Below, piece after piece: positions 47,291-59,400 of a DNA stretch of 64,000 nucleotides (the stretch's first letter is position 1; every line of letters begins with the position of its first letter). This DNA is from Patiria miniata (Eukaryota > Echinodermata > Asteroidea > Valvatida > Asterinidae): assembly GCF_015706575.1 (NCBI RefSeq), contig NW_024037047.1, positions 3,290,632-3,354,631 of the forward strand. Direction: 5' to 3'. The notes beneath the pieces are model-generated. The model saw nothing but the letters and a program-made list of their open reading frames with translations, ran no database searches and had not been told where the DNA came from. The position numbers and the translations under genes are program-made.

Positions 47291-49050
47291 ATGTCTGTTG
47301 ATCTGTGGAATTCCTATTTTAATTAAGTTTAATTAAATGAATTTTTAACATTCTTACATTGTACTTTTAATATTTTAATCGTATTTTAATGGTGGTTTTG
47401 TGTGAGCTTTACTGTTTATCACCAAACAGATGTGTATGCGTGCGTATTGTTAGCCAAGATATGCAATAGTGGTAAAGTGATGGAGCTGTGAATGGTTCTA
47501 TGCGTTTCTATGTATATTTGTTTTGTTTTTAAATAATTTTGTTATCGACTTTATGTCACTTTGTACAGGATTTGTACCGTATTGAAAACGCAAAGTAATT
47601 CTTATCAGAACTTTGAAGGTTTTGCATATTGCTTATGGAGATCTATTGAGATCTTATTATGCTTCATGAGTCTTTAGTTGTACTATGGCTTCAAGCCCTT
47701 CTTTTTCTTGTTGTGGTTTCTGAGTGATCTTTGCGTAGCTACTTTCAAGTTCATGGGCCGCACTTCTGATCAGTGACGTCGTTGATAATAAAATATTTCA
47801 CTTTCGAGACTCTTTTCGTATTGATTTTGAAGAACACCTGCATTTCCAGTCAACATCGATGAAAAACAATTGGCATTACAAAAGAAACAGCTTTCGAATA
47901 GTTATCGTGAATTTATACAAGTTGTGTAATTTCTATGATCCGAATAGTTCCAACTCTTCATTGGTGCTTCCCTTCACTAATGTAAACAAAACAAAAACCA
48001 TTTGAATCTAACCAACCTTTCCGTGGATTTCTCTTTTATTGCGTCAGGTATTTTTTGTTTCCAAAAGCAAACTGCAAAACTGAATCTTAGGTGATAATTG
48101 ACAATAACGTTCACATGATGCAAGACGTGTTTTTGGCCTTCAGCGTATGGTAAGCAATCATTGATGCGACCAGTATTGGTTGAAAAAGGTAGATTTGGCA
48201 CAACAAGCTACCATATATTTAAGTATGAAGATCTAATGCTTTTTTTCGATACGATGGTACATTTAATGACTTAAATAATCAAAATTACGCACTGTTTGTG
48301 AATACAAAAATCAAACTTCGATTGATATATGTTTATTTATCTTTTAGTATATGTAAAATATATGTTAAATATCTCATGTACTGTTATTTTTCCTTCTCCA
48401 AAATTACCTGTATGTCTACTCAAATTTAACAAATCATAATACTTATGTATAGACCATGTGCTCTGTAACATCATGCCGTGAGGCGACCGCTTGGCAAAAC
48501 AAAGTTTGCCCAGATTAAGCCACTCACTTTTAAACCACTCACATTTTGAAGAGATAAACATGCAATGCAGGAAAGAATTGTTTCCTCATCATCAGGCATA
48601 AAGTAGCCGCAACATCCAATTTCATACAGAAATGCTCACTGGTGGGTATTAACGGAAGTCAAATATGCCCACCGACTAAGAAATCTGCTTTTGCTTTACT
48701 GTGCATTTTCGTTGTCTGTATTTGAGTATAATATCAAATGTTCCGTTGTAGAATGACTGACTTTCTAGTTTCTGATCTTTATTTTGTTTTTGATCTTTAA
48801 ATGTATGAAATCAAAAGTGTTATTCAACATAAAATTGGAAACTACACACACATGTATATACAGAATATCTAAACTTTTACCTGTATACAGAAATCCTTGC
48901 TTAAAGTTAAAAAGACGGGATTTGATAAATCTTGCTTGTTGCGCCATTGTTTCATTATTCGATTTATTTGCTCTGTAATTTCTCAGAGTAAACCTGAATT
49001 TGTGTGCACTTTACATTCCGCATGTGCTTTTCTTAAGATTATAACAACAA
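47290..49050. other. Spacer C-D, first part
   Basis: Shared with spacer B-C. No gene seen. It contains the empty site for the GC-rich MITE near 47869. Confidence 0.5.
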
Positions 49051-49310
49051 CTCAATTATAAGATTTGAGGCTTTGCATGGTGGAGTGTCAGTATCGTCAG
49101 TCTCCTGACGATGACTAGAGCAGGCTAGTCGAAACGTTAATACCAAAGACAAGTTCTTTTAGAATTTAAAACAGGACCATTCTTATCAGAACAAAAACTA
49201 CTAAGCAAAGTTGACAACAAGCAGGACAAGTTCTTTTCAGAACTAAATATCTTCTAAGCAGTAGTTATTACCACATGGTGTTACTGCAAACCGAAACAAT
49301 AACAACTGAA
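49050..49310. mobile_element. Insertion related to the 45437-45725 element
   Basis: Absent from spacer B-C, where AAGATTCTAAAAACAACTGAA is continuous near 31735. It begins AGGCTTTGCATGG and ends CACATGGTGTTACTGCAAACC, as does the other copy read from its edges. At 49105-49135 a CTGACGA word, a 6-bp hairpin (GACTAG/CTAGTC) and GAAAC follow each other. Confidence 0.5.
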
Positions 49311-49689
49311 ATAAATGTCAAGTTATGTATTGTACAAGCCAAGTTTACCAAGCCCTCGTTATCATTCCTTCTTTCGCCTGGTTGTTTCATCCATTTCACT
49401 GTTGCAAGCATGAAGAGGCATTAGCGATTGGAATCAAGTCTAAGACGCGGTCACGGAAGCACTTCGACTGCCCTTAGACAGTATTAGGATCGGGCTGTCA
49501 GAGCCACGGCTACGTCTATTGCCAGCATCAGCCTGCGTATTTGCAGCCGGCGAGGACTTAAACCTTTAACTCTAGATATAAGATTCCGATGCGGCATATA
49601 GACATTTAATGTTTCTACCGTTAGCGCTCTCGCCAGAACGACGTCCAGTCCTCCGATCGTGTTGGTAAGTGGGCATTTAGTCTGCTGGC

Positions 49690-50241
49690 CAGAGTTGTAA
49701 TGACTCGAGTCAATGACTCGACCCGAGTCCGACTCGAGTCAAAATTGTTGGTGACTCGACTCGACTCGAGTCCCTATGGGTAAATGACTCGACTCGACCC
49801 TAGCGAATACTAATAAGACTTGAGTTCCAAAAATAAAAGAAAACAAAAATGCAAAAGTATTTGCAATGACTTACGGTGCGAATTGTATGTTCATTTACAA
49901 ACATACAACGTGTCACAGACTCCCACTTTATGGTTATGGAACGCACAAAAAAATTCTATTCAGGAACCGGATTTTCTAATTTGTTGTTTCATCATTGGCA
50001 TTCGGGCGATTTCTTATAAAGCCTCTGATTCGAACGCCGGCTGAATTTATGCCCTCCTTTTATACATTTTGGTAAATAGTGTTAAAATATTCGTGACTCG
50101 AATTGACTCGAGCTAAATATAAATTTGATTCGACTCGACTCGAGTCACTTCTTTAAAATGACTCGACTCGACTCGAGTCACTTCTTTACAATGACTCGAC
50201 TCGACTCGAGTCACAAAAATCAGTGACTCGTTAAAACTCTG
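49690..50241. mobile_element. hAT-like element built of GACTCGAGTC repeats
   Basis: Ends CAGAGTTGTAATGACTCG and CGAGTC-rich DNA closing GACTCGTTAAAACTCTG, flanked by CTGCTGGC and CCGCTGGC (7 of 8 identical). Spacer B-C lacks it (near 32146). It has no transposase. Near its right end a unit of about 33 bases (TGACTCGACTCGACTCGAGTC plus spacer) is repeated about three times (50125-50220). Confidence 0.82.
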
Positions 50242-53200
50242 CCGCTGGCTCTTTTTCGTCTTGCCGCGTATGTCCAAGATGGCCGTGATGTTGTCTATCC
50301 GTTCCAGCAAAGAGCGACTCGCTTTCGATCCAGCTGTCAGCGTGTCTGATCTTTGGAGAAGATGAAATGCACCTTTGGATAAAGGGGGCAGTTAACAAGG
50401 CCGGTACCTGGGCACAAATACAATAAATATCATATTCATTGAAGCATCAATTTATGAATTAAATTTAATTGAAAAAGAGCATGTAAACTGTACGATGCAG
50501 CAATATGTACAATATGTGCAGATGAACTGACTCATTTACATCTTTAAAACGGTACCTATCATTATTACGTCTCCAGTTTGCCGCAAAGCACGCAATTTTT
50601 GAACATCTAATTTATGGTAACTCTTATTTAGATTCCACGTGATGACAAGAAAAGGGAAGCTTAGAAAAACTCAACCAAGAGCTATAACAAAACTGCAGTC
50701 ATTACCTTCAGGCGGAGTTATAGAGAGTATCACTGGGATGATCACCCTTTTACATTATAACAACGCATTAGCGGTATACAGGGTATAAAAAAATGGCAGG
50801 CCCATTGTTTGAATAAAGTTTTGCTTGTAGCACTCTAATATCTAGGATATAAGAGCCCAATTAATTAGCTTTTTATTTGTACCAGAATCGTTTAAATTCG
50901 TTGGCATCACTCATTTATTTTTCAAGTTACGGAATTTTGAACACATTTATTATTTCTTTCATGAATATGGAAAACACAGTTGGGTGGACTTAGTCAAATC
51001 CGTTGTCTCTATGGGGTTGTCCAATCCAAACTATTTGGCTATTGTGAGACGTAAAGCAAGTTCAATCCACGAGTGACAATCAGTGAGTGAGTCAGTGAGT
51101 CAGTTGTAAAGATGACTATAGGCTGGCCCCTCTGTGATCAATGAACAGCAAATGCTGATTACTGACAAATGCATATGTTGAACGTATGTATTATTTGTAT
51201 ATTATATTATTAATATGTATTATTATTATTAATGACAGTGTTAACGCTTTTAAACCTAATGTGGTTATTAATTCAATAGGCCTATACCTTGAACTGAAAA
51301 GACGACATAATTAGCAGAATGGGAATCCCATCATTATTCAAGGGTGTTATTCCCCCTTTGATTTTAAAGGTCTTTTTAAGTTTCTACAGATATGCAAAAA
51401 TAACCAAATGGAAACTCCCTTCCACAGTCTGTTGTGATATCAAGCCCAGGCATAATACACTGTTCATATAACGCAGTAGTGTAAATACTCTTGGACCTTG
51501 TATCTTAGGCGTATCAGTCGTGCTGATGCTGTATGCATAAACACTTGTATTATTGCTTCCCGTGGCCATTTCTGTCTGGATTCGGAACGAAATCCTCAGG
51601 TTCGCCAGTTACCACCAGGACCATGCTCATTCTTACAAGGTGTGACGTTAACCACAAAGAGTGCTGACACCGTTTGAGTATTTTATGAAACTCTGGTGAG
51701 TAGCTGACATTTTCTTTCGCTTCAATTCACATTTACATGTAGTCATAATTACTGAAGGATAAAGGCTTTCATAATGTGCCTCTCAGAATTTGACCTTGCT
51801 CTACAGGGTTTTCCCAAAGTACCACCCACAAATTACGGGACAACATGATCAAACTTATGACAGAATTACCATAATTTGGGTTTCATCATAACCTAGGGGC
51901 AGTCAGCTTCCCATTGATATATTGGATGTATTCTTCCGGTCATGCATCACTGAGTTCCATTGTTTTTAACACGGTTTGTAAAAAACGCATCAGTTTGTTG
52001 TAAACCAGTTGAAATACTAAACATGTTGTGAGTATCGCTGGATAATGTTTAGCAATGGGACATTGATGTTTAGTCACGGGACACATAATGTTTGTCTTCT
52101 GAATGTGTTATCAATGAGGTAGGAATATTGCACGTTTTTGTTTTATTGTAGGTTCAAATTACGGACATTTAAATTTTTCAAATCGATTGATAATCTTAAT
52201 CATTCAGAATTTAAAATCTTACACGAATCACCCTCCAAAAGTCCACCTACCCTTTTTATACCCACGGCGTGTGTTTGAGCTGCTGATGTATGTTGGTGGG
52301 TGGGTGTTTCTGCATTCAATGGGGGGGGGGGGGGTTGAACAACAGTGGACAACAGGGTCCCCAGTTCCCGAGAGGTCTCTAATTTGGATTCGTGTACAAA
52401 ACATATGAGAGGTCCTCCTAAAAAGTTAGTACAAACAAAAGAGGGACAATAGGGGGCCCCCGATTGCAAGCAAATACACATTTATGATGGTGCGTGGGTG
52501 GGTAGTGGGTTGGTAGGTTTGTGAACAGTTAACTCAGCCATATATTGAATTCATGCAACTCGAATATTACATCTTTGAAAACACTGATGCGCATGTGTCT
52601 AATTTGCATTTTTGTGGGGCACATTATATCATGCCCCATTCGAGTGCACGGACGGTGTTGTGTTAAAGCCGTCTTCTCACGTTACCCGGTCGCCGTGGGT
52701 TGTACTATTTGGCACTTGTTCAAACCTTTTCAGCGGTGGGGGAAATCTTCCATGCCCCATCCCACCATTCCATGTTGATCACGTAGATTATGTCCCCTAG
52801 TCTTGGCCTACACATCATAAAGGTTTGAAATGGACTGCTCAAAACCCTGTTCTTTAAATAGATTCTCTCCTACCACCAAAACAGCCACAGTGGGTCAAAT
52901 TCAGTTACATTGGAGGTCATTCCCCAGCACGATTCAGTGAAACTACGGGGTCCCCAAAATTTCCTTTAAGCATTTCCTGACATTCCATTTCCTAGTTTCC
53001 TTGATGTTTCGAAATGAAGCTTGTGATGCCGCGCTGCGGCACAAGTCTGTGATTAAATCATGTTTTCTTGATGCTTTCTTGAATTCTCCTTGAAGCTATA
53101 CATCTTATGTCTGGTTGGGTGCTTCGAATTTCGAAACAATGAAAGTCAGTGATGCATGAAAAGATGTATACATCCAAGATATCTTTGGAAACCTCACTGA

Positions 53201-53325
53201 ACACAGTTAATGATAAACTGATTATTATTGCCATTAACGTCATACTTTGTTTATGTTATCCCCTTGCCAACAAAGACTAACGAACGATTTACTCCAGAAT
53301 GCGATCGGTGTCATTTTCTTTCCAG
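50242..53325. other. Upstream region of gene D
   Basis: Shared with B and C upstream DNA. A possible 5' UTR exon ends at 51695 (CTCTG|GTGAGT). G run at 52321-52334. No coding frame with a domain. Confidence 0.45.
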
Positions 53326-53362
53326 AGAACTGCCTACGTAGGAGCTTATCTCAAAACCGGAC

Positions 53363-53435
53363 ATGTTTCTAACGTTCCTGTTCCTCTTAGTTGAGTTGTG
53401 CAGTGTTGAGAGCAGAACATGCCCAGCCAGTTCTG
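53363..53435 (+). CDS. Gene D exon 1: signal peptide
   Basis: Codes for the same 24 residues as gene B (MFLTFLFLLVELCSVESR...). Acceptor TTTCTTTCCAG lies 37 bases before the ATG, donor GTAAAG follows. Confidence 0.75.
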
Positions 53436-56400
53436 GTAAAGAAATAGTCATTGTTTTTTTATACTTTCAATAATACAGGCCATCCTAGTAAAGCGGTTTT
53501 CAAAGCACACAGCAACCGTGAAATGTATACAGATAAGCTAAAAAGTTGAATAAGTTGTGGAGGTAGCGTGATGGGAAAAGTTTACTTTTGTAATTCATTA
53601 GTAACAGTCAATAAGTGAGTGACTTGACTTGAGCAAATCTAATTCACAAGTGACAGTCTGCCAATTAGTCACCAGATGAGTCAGGTCAGTCAGGTACAAA
53701 GAAGGCTATAGTCTGCCCATTTGGGATCAGGAATCACAACAAAAATACTTGAACACGATATTGATTCCTGATCATGTAAACAAAACGTAAAGATTGTACG
53801 CTAAAATAATTGCCCAGCACCAATACACATATAAGTTACATATCAAATTCTTTGTGGTCAAAATATATTGTTAGAATCATACTGTAGGTCTTACGCCCCC
53901 CCCCCCGTGTTTGAAAGGTCCGTGAAAAGAAATGTTCTTATGAACATATTTTGCACATCTTTCTACTCCTCTTAAACTTATGCAAACTATTTGACACCCC
54001 TTTTTGTCTAATTTCATTAAAAAGTTCGATTCTTTAAACATTTAAATGTGTCCTTGCTTTTACGGAATTGAGGGCACTGTTGCTGTGATGTCATTTCGGG
54101 AAGACTCTATTCAGTTTTTCTGTTCAGTTGTGAACCCCGAAATTTGCTTGTTGAAAACATCTGTTAGAAAAAATTGCTCGTTGGATTACTATCATTTACT
54201 GACCCAACAACAAATCACCAAAGAAGAGAACATTTGCGACAGCAACATATCCAACAATCTTGCAACGTTTTGTGCTGAAATAACTGTAACATTGAGGTTT
54301 CTGCCTGAAATGACATCACACCTCTGCTCATGAATATGGAAATTATCATGATCATTAAAAAAACAAAAGGGCAGCAAAATCCCAATGAAAATGCCAACAC
54401 ACACACACACACAACATTAAATGGGATTCAAGTTTTCTTTTTCAAGGACGGCATTACAAAAAAATACATTGCATGGGCCCTATTAATTAAACACCTACAA
54501 TATTGGAACTCACATTGCTCTCCTCTTGTTTTTTTTTCTTCATTTTTTTTTCATTTTATTTTATTTTATTTTATTTGATAGTTTTTTTTTTGAGGGGGGG
54601 GGGGGGAGGGATTTGTTTTGTTTACGAAATCCAACTTCCCCAAGCATTCGTGAGACTACTATTGACCTTTTGTGTTCAAGGTCCACCGTTGATTGTGTAT
54701 ACAAAATCATGCACGTACGCAGACAGTTTCCTGATAGCACGGTGATTGCTTCATGTTTGACTTGACCGCAGCTGGATCTCTTAAATAACATACATTGGCA
54801 TCTTACAGAAACGAATGTCCAAGATATCTTCTTTGATGCCAACAATCGAGGGAACTTCCAACAAGGCCTGTGGCATCGCATTCCCTGTCGATCCTATCGT
54901 TCCGGGGAGGACCTGCAGGCAGTGTATTGGTACCGGGGAGAAAACGTGGACGACCAAAACAGAGTGACCCTTATAAGCTATTACCAGAAAGAATATTTTC
55001 CAAGCAGCGAGCGATACTACTTTTCGTCCGAATTTAGCCTCGTTATCAAAGATGTCAGTGAGAGTGATGCAGGGAGATACCTATGTCAGGTTGTGTTGAC
55101 TCCCACGACTCCGAGGAATGACAAGACTGATTTTCAGATTATCGGTAAGAAAGTTTTGTATGACTACCTAGTCCGTCTATAATTCAAATCACGAAACACA
55201 CGAGCAATCCATTACGAATATAACCACGAATACATGTATGTAGTTATATGCATCCTATGTGAGAGGAAAGATCTTTTATGAGTTAGTGAATGAATTAGTT
55301 CCTGCCAGTTTCCGGAGACTGAGGGACTACAACTGGCAGCCATAAATCATACACCAAGAATCATTTGTGACATCGACAGAGTGGCAACCACATGTCCCTA
55401 TACCCTATACACACCCTAGACTATTGCTACCTATAGCACAACCCCCTCCACTGATATCTCAAATGAATTCCTGAGCTTCTGTCAACACAATGACTAACAC
55501 AAAAAGAGTGTCATATATTTCGCTACAAATGCATAAACATTTACTTTATTTCTCGGGATAGACGGAGAACCTAAGACAAAAACATAATAAAGGACAACAA
55601 CAGAACACAAACAAACACAAACGAAATTCAGCTCCCGAAGGATCACCCAAAGAATCTGTCGAGGGGCTCTCCTGACTAAACAGCTCACAAAATGTATTAA
55701 ATTTAATTAAATTAGATTAAATCAAATCAAGACAACTTTAATAATCCAATGTTCACACGGACACACACACAAATTACAATCTTAATATAAATAAGTGAAT
55801 TTAAACAAAGATAGAGAGCGATACCCAAAATAAAATGTTATTAAAAATTTAATTCGGTAATGTAAACAAATACAAAATTTGCGTTTCAAGCAAAACAAGT
55901 AACACGAACAAGAAAGCATGCGTTCTTTGAACAAGACGAAAGACCTTTACAAACATGGTTGGCCATAAAAAAAGTCAACAAACATCAACATTTTATGAAT
56001 CGTGGTGGTTTCACATATTGATTTCTGTGACATGCCATCTTAATGCAAATGTCTGGGATTGTTCTTTATTATTTTTTTTATTTCATTTCTTCACAACCTT
56101 CAAAAATGTCTTTCTATCACGCAAATAATGAGCTAAAAAGCATGAGAGATTTTTTCTTGATAAAACTTTCAGCAATCTAAACAAACACCCGTAGATTGCT
56201 TGAATCATTGGCCGCTAATATAAATAAACACTGACGGTGACGATTAAGCATTTTGCCAGTCAGCATCTTTATCGATTTATCTTTGGCATACATGTCTCCT
56301 GTCACATACTTGTTATAAATCTATTGAAACATGTATTTCTATTCAACCATCAGCCAAGCAGAAAAATCAAAATACATTCGTCTTGGCAAAAGTGAAATAC

Positions 56401-59400
56401 ACAACACAGAACAAAATAAAGCATTGCCACATTCAGCTTCGGCTATGAGTCAATGTTATGTTCGTGATTTAGCTGCATACCAAGCTACATCAAATCAGAA
56501 CCAGAGTTCTTTAGATAGGTTTCTCTTTCAGACTGCGAGTAATTTTAATCCATACTGCTCTTTTATGTAACAGTAAACTGTTACATGTTTCAATTCTTTG
56601 GTTTGTGATACAGGTGACAACTTTCCAGCCTGCACCATTTACACATCGTCCACTGCCAGTCTCCAGCGAGGACGCAGACAGATGCTTCCGTGTCACTGCG
56701 CGTCACAGACGCCAGACGCATCAATATCTGTAGTGTATTGGTCCACGGGAGCAGGCGTCACTTCAGAGACACAGATCATTGGTGCACGTTTCTCTGATGG
56801 TACCTCTGTTCAGTTCCAAGATGGCGCAGATTACACTATTGATAGCGATTCTTCTCTCACACTTAACTTTTTTAGTGGGCTTAATAGTACATTGCGTATT
56901 TGGTGTCACGTCTTCATGGCGGATACTTCACAGCGTAACTGCTACTACGACGTGCACATTGAAGGTAAAACTCCTCAGCTTCAGCAAATTTCATGAAACG
57001 TTACTTGCTGTCCTTTTACACCTAATGTATTAATCTATGCCGGTTTGGATTGATTTTTAAATTAAGTTTGGCAGCAGATAAAAGACTCAAATAACAGGCT
57101 GCCATCGTGGCTTTGTGTTTATTTCCGATAACTTATCTCATAGAAACGTTAAAGGCAGATAACCCTCACCGATAAATAAATTTGTACGTGAATCAGAAGA
57201 AAAATACTGTTGTCGATCGTAGAAACCCCCATGATTCAAATTTTACATTCGCATGTGAAACATCTACATTAGTATCCGGTTCGTTAGTGTGACGTCAGTT
57301 CAGTTTAAACCACGCCCACTGGCCATTACGTAGCATGGGGACCGGAAGCTAACGCAACTTGAGTGTTATCTAATGGGCGCTAGTAATCAGTTTTGCGCGC
57401 GCGTGTATGACTTTTTACAAACCATTCGGATAGCCAACATGTGTTGTATTTGCGTTTAAATGTTAAGTCAGTAAAATGGTTTATTGAACAGAAACGGTAT
57501 ATTGTACCTGACTGACTGACTGAAACACTGTCTGACTAACTATCTGGCTGACTCCCCGACTGACCTATTGACTGTTACTGTCACTTGTTAACCTTGCAGA
57601 TTTTTCACGTTACCCCGTAAGAACAGTGAAATAATCCAGTTCACTATGTACACCCGAGTAATGTAAACACTTTCAATAACTGGCAATTCTTAATCACTTG
57701 AACATAATCTGTGTGCTCTGTGTACTAGGCTTCCTTGTGCTCTTGTTAATTTGCAGATGAAAATTCGGCTGATTTCGGTCTCCAAGCCTCAATTTCGTCC
57801 TTCTACCTTCAGGACGGACGAAATCAAACCATTCCCTGCATTGCATGGTCGCCCGGTGATGACCTATGCATGGTACAGTGGTTCAAAGTGGACACCTTGA
57901 TAGGCCGACATGTAATCCTCAATTACTCCCTGTCCACTGATGTTGTTTACGACTATCCTGGATTCGGTGTCGGTAATGGTTTTGGTCTGTCGATCAAATC
58001 CGTTAATGACGCACATACAGGGAGATATGTATGTATCCCGGACAACAATTCCACAGACGAGGGCGCAATCGACATTTACGTATTTGGTACGCCATGAGTA
58101 TGATTTGAGATATGCTTTTATCTTGATTTGAAAAATGAACTTAATTCGGATTATATTTACATTTATTTCAAATACACATGCTTCAGCGTATATCTGATGT
58201 ATAACAAAAACTTTCTTTTCTGATCCCAATAATTATGGCTAATAAATATGTACTATGGTTTTTAATTCAGAACATAGTTGATTAAATAATCTTCAGAACT
58301 GTGCATGCACATGCACTTATAAGCAGTTTGTTTTCTTTGGACAGGAATTTTAATCCACTTCCTTAACTTATTTTAACTGTTTTTTTTTTCATTTTGTATA
58401 ATGCAGTGGAGAATAGCTCTTCAACCAAACCTGGTGAAAACATCTTTAAAAATCGTGAAATTGTGTTATTATGCCAAATGGAATACAATTTTTGAAATAA
58501 GCTCAACATGTAGATGAAAATCGCTGTCAAAAGTAAGTTTCTTTCTTTTTGCAACACCCTGTAAAGTTGTAAATTCATTATGGTTCGTTCTCATCCATTA
58601 CATAAAAACAGGTGACACTTTTCCTCTGGACAACGGGACTGTCACCAGGAATATCACTTCAACCTTTGACACTTCTAAGATACAAGAACTAAAATGTCCC
58701 GCTGGTACGAATGCCATCCGGATGAACAAGTCAACAGTGATCTGGTCGTATGGGCCGCCAAAGGCTACAACGACTACTACGATTGGTCTGCTAACTCTAC
58801 CAGGTGGCACTCCGGCGATGTCTCAGACTGGATGCTTCGGCATAACATCTGCAGGATCCCTCCTCCTGAACAAGTGTCCCCTAGAATCTGACGTCAGGTA
58901 CTGGTGTCACGTCTTTCCCGACGGTGATGTGGTGCAGAGATCCTACGTGGATGTTGTCATCAAAAGTAAGTACACACAACTTGAAAAAAATAAAACGAAA
59001 AATCCTTTAATTGTATTTTAGGATTAATGGGAAGCATATAACGGATGACGGATTTTGTCCGCCAATCGACACACTATAGGTCTTTAAAAAGCTCCTTTCA
59101 AAGGGCACCTTCCCCAAGGACAATGTAAGTACAAAAGGTGTAATCTTGCATTTCACAGAGGAACACCGACCAGTCCCGAGGTAGTGCGATCTATGTCAAA
59201 TTGCCAATTACTAATATCACAATATTTGTATTTTAGGGGGAAATGATTCCTATATGATTATTATAATTTATGTCGACAGGTGCGACCCAGTATACACCTG
59301 CTACACTAGTTATAGTCGTCTGTGTCTGCTTATCTGCGATGGTCATTGTGGCTGTTGGTGTGTGCTTGGTGCTGAAATGTCGGAGACGATGCTCGCCTGG

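Noticed and set aside
50113..50310. Minus-strand frame with repeated TRVESS words
   Set aside because: Translation of the GACTCGAGTC tandem repeats in the hAT-like element.
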